Shown: piece by piece, positions 1 to 9,476 of the stretch
Layout of the letters: the number at the start of each line of letters is the position of its first letter
How positions within the stretch are numbered: position 1 is the stretch's first letter
From: an uncultured Clostridia bacterium
Lineage (GTDB): Bacteria > Bacillota > Clostridia > TANB77 > CAG-508
Direction: 5' to 3'
Assembly: GCA_934162615.1 (NCBI GenBank)
Contig: CAKPJK010000006.1
Location: 1 to 50,307, forward strand
Length of the DNA: 50,307 bases
Position numbers and translations under genes: made by a program
The notes under the pieces: model-generated
Told to the model about the DNA's origin: nothing
The model's database searches: none
What the model saw: only the letters and a program-made list of their open reading frames with translations

Positions 1-2
1 AA

Positions 3-1607
3 TATCAATTTACATTACCGGATAATCCAGAAATAGATAAGGAAAAATATAACAATACAAATTCTGATAAAATAGAAAATGTTTACTCGCAAATTGATGC
101 AAATTTAAAATATATAAAAACAAAATACAATACATTAATAAATAGTGATATTATAACTAGAGAATTCACCCTTAACACAGGTAACAAACAATATAAAGCA
201 TTTATTTTGTATATTGATGGCATGGTAGATTCTCAAATTTTAAATGATTTCGTTTTAAAACCTTTAATGTTAAAAAATAAATTTTGCAATAATGAAACAT
301 CAAAAATAATAGTTCAAAAAGAAAAAAAATCAAATATTGCAAATTTTATTCAAGATTGCCTGATACCACAAAATAATATTAAACAACAATCTTCTTTTAA
401 AGATATTTTTAGTGGTGTTAATTCTGGTAATTGTGCTTTATTTGTTGATACATTATCTGTAGGCTTTGACATAGATGTAAAAGGATTTAAACAACGAAGT
501 ATTTCAAAACCTGAAAATGAAATTGTAATAAAAGGCCCACATGAAGCCTTTGTTGAGAACATACGTACAAATACAAGTCTTTTAAGAAGATTTACAAATA
601 ATGAAAATTTGATAATTGAAAACACAAAAGTTGGTAAAATAACACAGACTAATTGTGCAATATGTTATATAAAAGACATTGCAAATGATGCTTTAGTTTC
701 TGAAACAAAATATAGACTAAATAATCTAGAAATCGACTCTTTGCTTTCTGCAGGGGAACTTGAACAGTTATTAACAGATACTAACTATCTAGGTGTGCCT
801 AAAATACTTGTTTCAGAAAGACCTGACTATGCTGTAAAATCACTTTTACAAGGTAGAGTAATTATATTAATAAATGGTTCACCTTACGCTCTAATTTTAC
901 CTGCAATTTTGATTGATTTTCTTACATCTCCAGAAGATACAAATTTAAAGCCTCAATTTGCCAATTTTTTAAAAGTTGTAAGAATAATATCTTCTTTCTT
1001 TGCTTTGCTATTACCTGGATTATATATTGCAATAACTAATTTCCATAGAGAAATTATTCCAACAGAATTATTATTTTCTATACTTTCATCAAGACAAAGT
1101 GTTCCTTTTCCTATAATTGTAGAAATTTTGATTATGGAAATTTCTTTTGAAATTATAAGAGAAGCAGGTCTTAGGGTTCCCTCTCCAATCGGCCCTACAC
1201 TTGGTATTGTTGGTGCATTAGTATTGGGGCAAGCCGCTGTAAGTGCTGCAATTGTTAGTCCAATCCTAATTATTATTGTTGCTATTACAGGTATGAGTTC
1301 ATTTGCAATACCAGATTTTACCTTTAGTTTTCATTTAAGATTTTTTAGATTTGTATTTATACTTTTAGGATTTTTAGCAGGATTTTTAGGTATTGGTATG
1401 GGACTTTTTATTTATATCTCTTCACTTTGCGATTTAGAAACTTTTGGTGTGTCTTATACTATCCCATATGCACCTGCAGTGAATTCAAAAAACAATGGAT
1501 TTATGCTTTCACCTATTTGGAAACGTGAAGATAGAGCAACATATTTAGCAACTAAAAAAGAAAAAAAACAAAATAAAATTTCAATGAAATGGAGAAAAAT
1601 TAATTAA
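3..1607 (+). CDS. gerA: GerA-family spore germinant receptor A subunit, 5' truncated
   Basis: A subunit of a Ger-type germinant receptor, which sits in the spore inner membrane and helps trigger ion release on sensing a germinant. The reading frame is open from base 3, so the N-terminus lies outside the window and the ATG at 207 is internal; the conserved FILYIDGMVD stretch lies across it. About 534 residues are visible: a soluble N-terminal domain, then a membrane domain with several helices and the family signature REAGLRVPSPIGPTLG. The basic C-terminal tail is typical. It is first in an operon with gerB, 15 bases downstream behind AAAGGAG, and gerC. SpoVAF is a relative, but the gerB and gerC neighbours favour a receptor subunit. 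Confidence 0.93.
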   Translation, partial: YQFTLPDNPEIDKEKYNNTNSDKIENVYSQIDANLKYIKTKYNTLINSDIITREFTLNTGNKQYKAFILYIDGMVDSQILNDFVLKPLMLKNKFCNNETSKIIVQKEKKSNIANFIQDCLIPQNNIKQQSSFKDIFSGVNSGNCALFVDTLSVGFDIDVKGFKQRSISKPENEIVIKGPHEAFVENIRTNTSLLRRFTNNENLIIENTKVGKITQTNCAICYIKDIANDALVSETKYRLNNLEIDSLLSAGELEQLLTDTNYLGVPKILVSERPDYAVKSLLQGRVIILINGSPYALILPAILIDFLTSPEDTNLKPQFANFLKVVRIISSFFALLLPGLYIAITNFHREIIPTELLFSILSSRQSVPFPIIVEILIMEISFEIIREAGLRVPSPIGPTLGIVGALVLGQAAVSAAIVSPILIIIVAITGMSSFAIPDFTFSFHLRFFRFVFILLGFLAGFLGIGMGLFIYISSLCDLETFGVSYTIPYAPAVNSKNNGFMLSPIWKREDRATYLATKKEKKQNKISMKWRKIN

Positions 1608-1622
1608 AGGAGTGATTTTAAA

Positions 1623-2708
1623 ATGTCGAAAAATAAAATTGGAACACTAGAAGCAATTGCCTTAATATTATCTGCTTTAGCACCTTTTACCGTAATCTCA
1701 ATATCTAGAACATTTATAAATGAACTAAAATCTAGTGCACTTCTTAATATAATTTACATTTCAATTATATGCACACTTATTATATATTTTATTTATGCTT
1801 TATTTAAAAGTTTCCCCGGATTTGACATAATAGACATTTCAAATTATATTGGTGGAAAAATTTTTAAAAATATAATTGGTTTTGTTTTTATTGCATATTT
1901 TATAATAACTTCTGCCATGCTTTTACGAAATTTTTGTGAGGGATTAAAAGTAATTTATTATCCATACACAGATATTACTTACATTATATTATTGTTTATT
2001 ATCACAATAACAATAGCAAATAAACTCGGATTTGATTCTACAATAAAGACAACAACCCTTATTTTTCCATTTCTTCTTGTTAGCATCCTTTTACTGTTTA
2101 TCGGAAATTTAAGCAACTTTTCTTTTGAAAAAATGTTTCCATTTATGGGAGATGGGTTTAAAAATACATTTATTTTAGGGCTTTCAAATATTGGTTCATT
2201 TACCGGAATTACGTATATTTACTTTATTCCACCATTACTTAAAAAGCCTGAACAATTTAAAAAAATTTGTTTATTATCAATAATATTATCAAGTTTTTTT
2301 ATATTAATTTGTGTTGCAACATTACTTTTTATGTTTTCTATATACATTAATACAGATGAAATTATGCCATTATTTTCTGTAAGTAGATATATTGAGTTTG
2401 GTAATTTTTTTCAACGATTTGAGTCATTATTTTTACTTATATGGTCAATTTCGTTTTGTTGCTATTTGAGTATTTCTTTAAAATTTGCTAATTGCATTTT
2501 TTGTAAAATATATAACCTCTCAGATGCATCACAAACAATAGATATAATATCTATCCTAACATTTGTAATTGCTCTTTTGCCTCATAATTATTCAATTTCA
2601 TATTTTTTTGAAACATACATTTATAGATTTATAACCATAGGAATTATTTTTTTAGGAATTTGTATATTACTATTGTCAAACTATAAAAAGAAAAAAGTAG
2701 GTGAATAA
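1623..2708 (+). CDS. gerB: GerB-family spore germination permease
   Basis: B subunit of the germinant receptor, an integral membrane protein of the APC transporter superfamily thought to bind the germinant. The 361 residues are almost entirely hydrophobic, with about ten membrane segments and the early GTLEAIALILSALAPF region expected of the family; length is normal. The ATG at 1623 is preceded by AAAGGAGTGA at good spacing. The stop overlaps the Shine-Dalgarno sequence of gerC, so translation of the two is probably coupled. Known role from the family; the germinant cannot be predicted from sequence. Confidence 0.92.
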   Translation: MSKNKIGTLEAIALILSALAPFTVISISRTFINELKSSALLNIIYISIICTLIIYFIYALFKSFPGFDIIDISNYIGGKIFKNIIGFVFIAYFIITSAMLLRNFCEGLKVIYYPYTDITYIILLFIITITIANKLGFDSTIKTTTLIFPFLLVSILLLFIGNLSNFSFEKMFPFMGDGFKNTFILGLSNIGSFTGITYIYFIPPLLKKPEQFKKICLLSIILSSFFILICVATLLFMFSIYINTDEIMPLFSVSRYIEFGNFFQRFESLFLLIWSISFCCYLSISLKFANCIFCKIYNLSDASQTIDIISILTFVIALLPHNYSISYFFETYIYRFITIGIIFLGICILLLSNYKKKKVGE

Positions 2709-2709
2709 C

Positions 2710-3927
2710 TTGAAAAAAATTATAACAAGAATTTTTATTATTATTTTAATATTTATTTTTATCATATCTTTTTCACATTCTTATACAGCCTTGAATATTG
2801 ATAACCTGGCATTTGTAGTTGCACTGGGGATTGATTCTTCAGATTCAAAAGAAATTAAAGTAACATTTCAATTTGTTACTCCACCATCTTCTAATGAAGG
2901 TTCAAGCCAAGAAACGCAAATTTTTGAAGATACAGTAGATACAAATTCAATACCAAATGCAATTAATATTATGAATAGTTATTTAGCACGAAAAATTGAT
3001 TTATCACATTGCAGAAACATTGTTTTTTCAGAAGAAATAGCAAAAAATGGAATCTCTAATTTTATATACACATTAATGAATGATGACCAGGTTAGACCAA
3101 CTTCAAACATAATAGTTTCAACCTGTAGTGCAAATGAATATATAAAAAATTCTATACCAAGCCTTGAAACATCAATAACCAGATATTATGACATTTTTCC
3201 TTCATCTGGTAAATATACTGGTTATGTTTCAGACGCCACAATAGGAAATTTCTATAACGCACTAGTATGTAACGCTTGTGAACCATACACTATTTTAGGC
3301 GGTGTAACATCATCCACACAAACTGATTCCCAATCCACTGTTCCTGACGATTCAAATATAAAATCCGGTGCCTCACCAATCTCTGGACTACGTTCCACAG
3401 AAAATATTGGTGTAGGAGTATTTAAACACGACAAACTTGTTGGTGAATTAGATGCAATAGAAACTGTTTGTTTCCATATTTTACAAAATAATTTAAGTTC
3501 TTTTTTAGTTTCTATTCCTGATTATAATAATAGCAATTCTAAAATAGATTTAATACTTTCACCAAAAAATACTGTTGACTTTGATATTAAAATTATTAAT
3601 GGTTCACCTTTTATTAAAATAAATTGTGAATTTACCGCTAAAGTTTTCTCATTTGATGAAAATACAAACTATTTAAATAAAGAAACTCTTAATTCTGTTT
3701 CATATAGTTGCAATAGTTATATGGAAAATGTTTTATTAAAATATTTATATAAAACTTCTGTTGAATTTAGAAGTGACATTAATGGTATTGGTAAATATGC
3801 TTTATCTAAGTTCCAAACAAACACTGATTTTAAAAATTTCAACTGGATTGATAATTATATGAATTCAACTTTCAAAGTTGATGTTAATACTACTGTAGAC
3901 TCTGGATTTTTATTAAATAAAACTTAA
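2710..3927 (+). CDS. gerC: GerC-family germination protein, apparently without lipobox cysteine
   Basis: C subunit of the germinant receptor, normally a lipoprotein on the outer face of the spore inner membrane. The start is most likely TTG 2710: AGGTGA at 2699-2704 is an ideal Shine-Dalgarno five bases upstream and covers the other possible start, GTG 2701. An N-terminal hydrophobic segment is followed by ALNIDNLAFVVALGID, which matches the family start after the lipidated Cys. The odd point is that no cysteine occurs in or just after the signal segment, so the usual lipid attachment seems lost and the protein may stay as an N-terminally anchored membrane protein. Length, about 405 residues, is normal. 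Confidence 0.88.
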   Translation: MKKIITRIFIIILIFIFIISFSHSYTALNIDNLAFVVALGIDSSDSKEIKVTFQFVTPPSSNEGSSQETQIFEDTVDTNSIPNAINIMNSYLARKIDLSHCRNIVFSEEIAKNGISNFIYTLMNDDQVRPTSNIIVSTCSANEYIKNSIPSLETSITRYYDIFPSSGKYTGYVSDATIGNFYNALVCNACEPYTILGGVTSSTQTDSQSTVPDDSNIKSGASPISGLRSTENIGVGVFKHDKLVGELDAIETVCFHILQNNLSSFLVSIPDYNNSNSKIDLILSPKNTVDFDIKIINGSPFIKINCEFTAKVFSFDENTNYLNKETLNSVSYSCNSYMENVLLKYLYKTSVEFRSDINGIGKYALSKFQTNTDFKNFNWIDNYMNSTFKVDVNTTVDSGFLLNKT

Positions 3928-3942
3928 CTGTGAGGTGTTTTT

Positions 3943-4128
3943 ATGGTTGACATTTTTTTTAATTTCTTATTTCTAATTTTTAGTATATATGTTTTATTAA
4001 AAATTATTTTTTATGCTTTATATGAAATTAAGACTCAAGAAAATAAGTCTGGTGGAATTGCTATTATTGTATTTTCTATAATCATTCTTACTTTTGCTAC
4101 TTTATTTATTTTCATTAAAGGACTGTGA
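3943..4128 (+). CDS. Small two-helix membrane protein at the end of the ger operon
   Basis: A 61-residue protein with two hydrophobic segments (about residues 3-24 and 37-58) separated by a short charged loop, starting at ATG 3943 behind GAGGTG, 15 bases after gerC. Small two-TM D proteins encoded within Bacillus ger operons are known to modulate germination; position and topology suggest the same role here, but I cannot show sequence homology. No other domain is recognisable. Confidence 0.7.
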   Translation: MVDIFFNFLFLIFSIYVLLKIIFYALYEIKTQENKSGGIAIIVFSIIILTFATLFIFIKGL

Positions 4129-4146
4129 ATAACATACTTTTTTAAA

Positions 4147-4190
4147 AAAAATTAGGGATTGAAGACCCGTCCCCCAATCCCTAATTTTTA
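4147..4190. repeat. GGGACGG-family hairpin repeat, copy 1 (also rnr terminator)
   Basis: A perfect 15-bp inverted repeat (4147-4161 with 4175-4189) around a 13-base loop containing gacccgtcccc. Read on the minus strand the loop is ggggacgggtctt and the hairpin is followed by a T-run, so it can serve as the rnr terminator. The rnr stop codon (4188-4190) lies inside the hairpin arm. The core recurs at 24300, 27411, 27457 and 41755. Confidence 0.85.
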
Positions 4191-6305
4191 TTTCACAATT
4201 TCAAAATCAATTTGTCTTAGCATCTTATTAGCAGAAATAACCCTAATCTTAACCTTATCACCAATTTTATAAGTAGTATTAGTTCTTTCTCCAATAAGTC
4301 TTTTTCTCTCCTCATCATAAATAAAATACTCATTACCTAAATTTTCAAACCTAATTAAACCTTCAACAGTATTTTCAAGTTCAACAAAAATTCCAAACTG
4401 AGTAACAGAAGAAACAATTCCTTCATATTCTTCACCAATTTTATCTTGCATATATTCTGCCTTTTTCAAATCCTCACTATCTCTTTCAACCTTAGTTGCA
4501 ACTTTTTCTCTGTCTGATGATGATGCTGCTCTTTGCTCTGCTTTTTCTTGATATTCTTCTATCCAATCTTCGCCAACAACATAATTATCTTCCAAATATT
4601 TTGATATTATTCTGTGTATAAACAAATCCGGATATCTTCTTATTGGTGATGTAAAGTGGCAATAATATTTACTTGCAATTCCAAAATGTCCTTTGTTTTC
4701 TGATTCATATCTTGCGACTTTAAGTGTTCTTAATATTAATGTTGATACTACTTTTTCTTCGTCTTTTCCTTTTATTTCTTCCAGTATTTTTGATACTTCT
4801 GTTGGATATATTTTTTCATTTACAACTTTTATTTTTAATCCAAAATTAAATAAAAATTTATTTAAATCTTTTATTTTATCTAAATCAGGGTCCTCATGAA
4901 CTCTGTAAATAAATGGTGCCTCTAACCAGTAGAATTTTTCTGCAATTGCTTCATTTGCACTTAGCATAAATTGCTCTATTATTTCATTACTAAAACTTGT
5001 TTCGTATTTACCAACATTTATTGCTCTGCCTTCTTCATCTAAATCAATTTTACTTTCTGGAATATCCAAATTTAAATATCCTTGTTTTAGTCTTCTTTCT
5101 TTTAAAATAGTTGCAAGTTCTGCCATTAATTCAAAGTCTTTTATATATCTTTCGTATCTTTTTAATACTTTCTTATCAGATTTATCTAGAATTTTTTGTA
5201 CATCGTGATAATTCATTCTTTCGCGTACATTTATTATTCCTTTATACACTTCTGTTGATATTGTCTTTCCTTCTGGATTTATCTCCATTGAACATGAAAG
5301 TGTGAACCTATCTTCACCTGCATTTAAACTGCATATTCCATTTGATAATTCTTTTGGAAGCATTGGTATTACTCTAGAAAGCATATATATACTTGTTCCT
5401 CTAATTTGAGCCTCTTTATCTAAAAAACTTCCTTCTCTTACATAGTAACTTACATCTGCTATATGAACATCTAATCTATAGTTTCCATTTTCCAATTTTA
5501 TAACTCTTACTGCATCATCTAAGTCTTTTGCATCTTCACCATCTATTGTAAAAATAACATGTTCTCTACAGTCAACACGGTTTTGAATATCCTTAATATC
5601 TATTTTATCTCCGTATTTTTTTGCTTCTTCCACAACTTGTTCTGGAAATGTTGATGGTAATTTATATTCTTTTATTAATGATAGCATATCAACACCTGCT
5701 TGATCTGGAGAGCCCAATACCTCAATAATTTTTCCTTCTGCATTTTTCCCTTTTTCAGGATATTTTGTTATTTGCACTACAACTTTATATCCATCTTTTG
5801 CTTTACCAATATTATTTTTAGATATAAAAATATCTGTTCCAAAACTTCTTTCATCTGGTACTACAAACCCAAAATTTTGATTCTTTTGGAATGTTCCAAC
5901 TACAGTATCTTTTTCATGTTTTATTATTTTTTTAATTTTTCCTTCTGCTCTTTTTATTTTATTTTTTTCTTCTGTTATTTCAACTAAAACCCTATCACCA
6001 TTTAAAGCATTTAATGAATCTTCTTTTGAAATATAAATCTCTTCTTCTTGATTTTCTATTTTTACAAATCCAAATCCTTTTTGATTTTTTCTGTATGTTC
6101 CTTCTACAAAATTTTCACCTATTAATCTATATCTGTTTTTCTTATTTTTAACTATCTTGTAGTTCTCTTCCAGTTTCTTTAATGTTTGTCTAAATTCATC
6201 ATTTTCTTTTTTAGGAACTCCTAATAAAATAGCCATTTCTTTTGCTTTCATTGGAGTATAGTTTTCGTCTTTCATGAATTCTAAAATTATATCTTCTTTA
6301 TTCAT
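4188..6305 (-). CDS. rnr: Ribonuclease R
   Basis: 3'-5' exoribonuclease that degrades structured RNA. The 705 residues show the full RNase R order: an N-terminal winged helix (1-60), two cold-shock/OB domains (about 65-215), the RNB catalytic domain with the Asp-rich motif DGEDAKDLDDAVRV near residue 255, and a C-terminal S1 domain (about 625-705, GIVSSVTQFGIFVELE). Length and motifs are normal. It lies downstream of secG, as in many Firmicutes, but a terminator (6332-6369) separates them and the usual smpB partner does not follow; the next gene is the convergent ger operon. Confidence 0.95.
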   Translation of the reverse strand: MNKEDIILEFMKDENYTPMKAKEMAILLGVPKKENDEFRQTLKKLEENYKIVKNKKNRYRLIGENFVEGTYRKNQKGFGFVKIENQEEEIYISKEDSLNALNGDRVLVEITEEKNKIKRAEGKIKKIIKHEKDTVVGTFQKNQNFGFVVPDERSFGTDIFISKNNIGKAKDGYKVVVQITKYPEKGKNAEGKIIEVLGSPDQAGVDMLSLIKEYKLPSTFPEQVVEEAKKYGDKIDIKDIQNRVDCREHVIFTIDGEDAKDLDDAVRVIKLENGNYRLDVHIADVSYYVREGSFLDKEAQIRGTSIYMLSRVIPMLPKELSNGICSLNAGEDRFTLSCSMEINPEGKTISTEVYKGIINVRERMNYHDVQKILDKSDKKVLKRYERYIKDFELMAELATILKERRLKQGYLNLDIPESKIDLDEEGRAINVGKYETSFSNEIIEQFMLSANEAIAEKFYWLEAPFIYRVHEDPDLDKIKDLNKFLFNFGLKIKVVNEKIYPTEVSKILEEIKGKDEEKVVSTLILRTLKVARYESENKGHFGIASKYYCHFTSPIRRYPDLFIHRIISKYLEDNYVVGEDWIEEYQEKAEQRAASSSDREKVATKVERDSEDLKKAEYMQDKIGEEYEGIVSSVTQFGIFVELENTVEGLIRFENLGNEYFIYDEERKRLIGERTNTTYKIGDKVKIRVISANKMLRQIDFEIVK

Positions 6306-6331
6306 TTTTATTCCTTCCTTGTATATTTTTC

Positions 6332-6369
6332 AAAAAGCCGTGCAATCAAAACAATATTGCACGGCTTTA
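6332..6369 (-). terminator. Rho-independent terminator after secG
   Basis: Perfect 13-bp stem, 6334-6346 (aaagccgtgcaat) with 6356-6368, nine-base loop, followed on the minus strand by a run of T. It lies between secG and rnr, so rnr probably has its own promoter or depends on read-through. Confidence 0.85.
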
Positions 6370-6425
6370 TTATACAATTTTATATTGACTGTCAAAATTA
6401 TTTTTTACAATTTTGACAACATTTA

Positions 6426-6674
6426 TTATGCTAAATACAAAATACCTAAAACTAAAGTTAAAACACCAAAAATAATTGAAGAAACAACCATCATTCTTTT
6501 TTGTTTTCCTTCTTTAGTTCTACCTTTGTTTTTCTCATAAAAATTGCTAGTTGATGAACCAGTTATTGTTTGTGATAAACCTGAATCATCCTTTGTTTGT
6601 ATTAAAGCCAATATTATTACAACAAGTGCTATTACAAAATATATCACTGTTAATATTGTTCTAACTATTTCCAT
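6426..6674 (-). CDS. secG: Preprotein translocase subunit SecG
   Basis: Small membrane subunit of the SecYEG protein-export channel. The 82 residues have two hydrophobic segments (about 5-25 and 58-80) and the family loop with DDSGLSQTITGSS. Normal length and topology. It is encoded upstream of rnr, the usual Firmicutes neighbourhood. Start ATG 6674 is preceded by GGAGG. Confidence 0.9.
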   Translation of the reverse strand: MEIVRTILTVIYFVIALVVIILALIQTKDDSGLSQTITGSSTSNFYEKNKGRTKEGKQKRMMVVSSIIFGVLTLVLGILYLA

Positions 6675-6781
6675 TTATAATTCCTCCCTGCGGTTCTTTA
6701 ATATTTCTTGGCTATTTTACCATATAAATTGTAAAAATGCAAGTACACACATTTTTTTATTCAAAAATTTCATATTTTACA

Positions 6782-7471
6782 TTAAAAAATTATAAAAATT
6801 AACACTAAAATAACTACTTTTAAAAGTATTTTACTTAAAAATTGAAAATTTGTAAACTTAATTCCTATATCATTTAGTTCATCATATCTAGCAATAATTT
6901 TATCAATTTCCTCTTTTGTAGATATTTTTACATCTGCCATATATTCTTTTGCTAAAAATCTTGCCTTTATCATTGCATCATTTTCTAAATATGTTCTAAC
7001 TGCATAATAAACCAAACTCAAAATAAGAAATATAGCCATAAAAAACATTTTATACGGTAATACTTTAAAAATCCCCAATAAAAAAATAACAGCAAAATAT
7101 AATAAATATATATTAGAAAATATAAAATTAAACCATAATAATTTTTTGTTTTGAATTGAATGTAAACATTCATGTGCTATTGTTTGTATTCTAGTATAAC
7201 TATTTTTTAAATTTGCAATAAATATTTTATTACTTGTAACTAAATACAAAGTTACATTTGATTTTTCATCTTCTTCAATTTTTACATTTTCATTTTTTAG
7301 TTTTCTTAAATACCACTTACATATTTCTATATTTTCCGGATATTTTTGTGTTAATATATCTAATTCTTTGTCTTCACCAATTTGTTTTATTTTCTTAATA
7401 TTAACATCAAACATTATTTCTAATACTATAAAAATAATAATTGCAATTATTAGTAAAACTATATATTCCAT
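6782..7471 (-). CDS. Membrane zinc metallopeptidase, YugP-like
   Basis: A 229-residue membrane protein with an N-terminal helix, the zinc-binding motif HECLH at residues 100-104, two central hydrophobic segments (about 115-160) and a C-terminal helix. A Glu in the AKEYMAD stretch could be the third zinc ligand. This arrangement and length fit the YugP-type neutral zinc peptidases (Zn_peptidase_2), whose substrate is not known. The motif is slightly atypical: YugP usually has HExxHA. It follows the ylbF-like gene on the same strand. Confidence 0.65.
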   Translation of the reverse strand: MEYIVLLIIAIIIFIVLEIMFDVNIKKIKQIGEDKELDILTQKYPENIEICKWYLRKLKNENVKIEEDEKSNVTLYLVTSNKIFIANLKNSYTRIQTIAHECLHSIQNKKLLWFNFIFSNIYLLYFAVIFLLGIFKVLPYKMFFMAIFLILSLVYYAVRTYLENDAMIKARFLAKEYMADVKISTKEEIDKIIARYDELNDIGIKFTNFQFLSKILLKVVILVLIFIIF

Positions 7472-7518
7472 AAATTACCCCTCTCATTCTACTAATAATT
7501 AATATACAATCCATCTAT

Positions 7519-7854
7519 CTATTTTAGAACATCCATTACTGCATCACCAATTATTTTATTTACATCTGCTAAAATTAAATTGAACTTTGTTTCTGCCTCA
7601 AAAAATTTTACTGCATCGGCATTCTCATATAAAGCAATATATAAATCTTGCATTTTTTTAGTTTTTTCTTCATCATTTTTTCCTGTTTGCATTACTGTAA
7701 CTTGTGCTTCATATCTTGCTGCCTCAAATTCATCTATTTGTTTTTTCAAATCTGGATTTAAGTTTAATGCTTCCTTTGCCATTTTATAATTAATATATTC
7801 TTCAGATTGTTTTATTTCTTGCGCTAGTCTATTTGCAGTATCATAAATATTCAT
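7519..7854 (-). CDS. YlbF/YmcA-family protein
   Basis: A 111-residue helical protein of the YlbF/YmcA (Com_YlbF) family. In Bacillus, YlbF and YmcA with YaaT form a complex that steers RNase Y and affects sporulation, competence and biofilms. The helical pattern and the ENADAVKFFEAETKFN segment match the family. The upstream in-frame ATG at 7863 lies only about one base after AGAAGGG, whereas ATG 7854 has a proper nine-base spacing, so I chose the latter. Which paralogue this is cannot be told. Confidence 0.8.
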   Translation of the reverse strand: MNIYDTANRLAQEIKQSEEYINYKMAKEALNLNPDLKKQIDEFEAARYEAQVTVMQTGKNDEEKTKKMQDLYIALYENADAVKFFEAETKFNLILADVNKIIGDAVMDVLK

Positions 7855-7902
7855 TTTTATCATTCCCTTCTCAAATTATAAATGCCCACTTAAGGGCATT
7901 TA

Positions 7903-8985
7903 CTACATATTACTATTTGTATTTGATGTTGTTGATGATGTTCCTGTTATTTCAACTTTTGCATCTGTTGGACAAATATTAATCCATGTATTTCCATCAT
8001 TTACTTTGATTTCATTACCTTCTAAATCTTCATATTTTGTTTGAGTATTTCTTGCTTCTTTTACGCATTTAATTTTTATTGCCTTACCATTTGTAATATA
8101 ATATCCATTAAATGTACCTATATTTTCAAGTGTTTGTCTTCCCTTATTTTCACCATCATCTAATGTATAATTATCACAGAAAGTTATAATTATATTTTTT
8201 GTTGTTATATTATCTCCTGTGTCCCAATCTGTTTGGGCTTTATTTCTGGCATATCTTTTATAAACTTGGTTTTCTTCATCATAAACATATTTTACAATTT
8301 GAAGTGTAGAATGTGGAATTGTAACACTTGTAGCTTCTTGTCCCTCTTCTAATTTAACCTCATCTGTAACATAATTTAAAACACTTTTTTTAGCTGATTT
8401 TGTTTTATATCCTTTTGCTTTTGCTGCATTTAGTAATGCATTTGTACTTGTTACTGCATTATGTGGAGCGGCTTTATCCTTTACTCTCCAGAAGGTTTTT
8501 TCACTTTCTGTTATACCATTCAAGTTATTTATATTGTATTGTTTTATGTCACTTTCTGCTTGTGGACTCCATCCATAATGTGCATATATTGCATCATTTT
8601 CCATAGCATAATCTAAGAAATAATGTCTTGAACTTCTTACAGGTCCTATTTTATCAACAGTTACCCCTTTAAATAATGCCATTAGACGAGTTTCTCCACC
8701 TTCAACAACAGCCTCATACACTAAATATGCTTTATTTAAACCTGCCTGTGGCCATGCCTGATTGTGGTTATCTATCATTACTGCTATCGGCCTATCTGTA
8801 CCTTTAAATATTTGTATATCTTTATTTTGTATTTCTGCTGTTAATATCTCTTCTTCATCATAATCAGATACTTCTTGTGCAACATTCTTTTTATCTTTTG
8901 TGATTTTATATGCTAAAATTCCTCCAGCAGCAAAAATTAAAATAATTAAAATTGCTATCAAAATTCGTGTCGTTTTTTTACTCAT
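7903..8985 (-). CDS. DUF3048 (YerB-family) secreted/membrane-anchored protein
   Basis: A 360-residue protein with an N-terminal membrane anchor (about 7-27), no lipobox Cys, and two DUF3048 domains: RPIAVMIDNHNQAWPQAGL with GPVRSSRHYFLDYA in the first (about 65-205) and a C-terminal domain (about 230-345). YerB of B. subtilis is a lipoprotein of unknown function. A Ser/Thr/Asn-rich tail follows. It sits 15 bases downstream of ybeY and may share its transcript. Confidence 0.85.
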   Translation of the reverse strand: MSKKTTRILIAILIILIFAAGGILAYKITKDKKNVAQEVSDYDEEEILTAEIQNKDIQIFKGTDRPIAVMIDNHNQAWPQAGLNKAYLVYEAVVEGGETRLMALFKGVTVDKIGPVRSSRHYFLDYAMENDAIYAHYGWSPQAESDIKQYNINNLNGITESEKTFWRVKDKAAPHNAVTSTNALLNAAKAKGYKTKSAKKSVLNYVTDEVKLEEGQEATSVTIPHSTLQIVKYVYDEENQVYKRYARNKAQTDWDTGDNITTKNIIITFCDNYTLDDGENKGRQTLENIGTFNGYYITNGKAIKIKCVKEARNTQTKYEDLEGNEIKVNDGNTWINICPTDAKVEITGTSSTTSNTNSNM

Positions 8986-8999
8986 GTGAACTCTCCCTT

Positions 9000-9476
9000 C
9001 TATTCTCTTGTAATTTTCAATTCATTAAGTATTTTTTCTTCTTTTGGCCTCATAATTTTTTTATCTTCTTCTTCAATGTGGTCATATCCCATCAAGTGAT
9101 AAAATCCATGTACTAACATATAACTTAGTTCTCTTTCAAAACTATGTCCATATTCTTCTGCTTGTTCTCTAACCTTATCAATTGAGATTATTACATCTCC
9201 TAAAACATCTTCATATGGAAAATCTCCGCTCTTTATTTTCTCATCTAATTCGTCTTTTTCAAACATTGGAAATGATAATACATCTGTTGCTTTGTCTATT
9301 TTTCTGTATTTTTTATTTATTTTTCTTATTTCTTCTGGTGTTGTAAAAGTTATTGTCATTATTAATTTTGAATCTAATAATCCTTCTTCTTCAAAACATT
9401 TTTCTAATACTTTTTTTACTATTGCTTCCCAATCTTCTTGTCCTTTTTCAACATTTAAATATGAAATTTCGTACAT
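9000..9476 (-). CDS. ybeY: Endoribonuclease YbeY
   Basis: Metal-dependent RNase involved in 16S rRNA 3' maturation and ribosome quality control. The 158 residues carry the zinc motif HGFYHLMGYDH, with ligands H123, H127 and H133, and the KATDVLSFP segment. One usual Leu in the motif is Tyr, without effect on the ligands. The start ATG follows directly on the stop codon of the upstream gene (9477-9479), with AAGGTGG inside that gene, so the two are translationally coupled. Confidence 0.93.
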   Translation of the reverse strand: MYEISYLNVEKGQEDWEAIVKKVLEKCFEEEGLLDSKLIMTITFTTPEEIRKINKKYRKIDKATDVLSFPMFEKDELDEKIKSGDFPYEDVLGDVIISIDKVREQAEEYGHSFERELSYMLVHGFYHLMGYDHIEEEDKKIMRPKEEKILNELKITRE

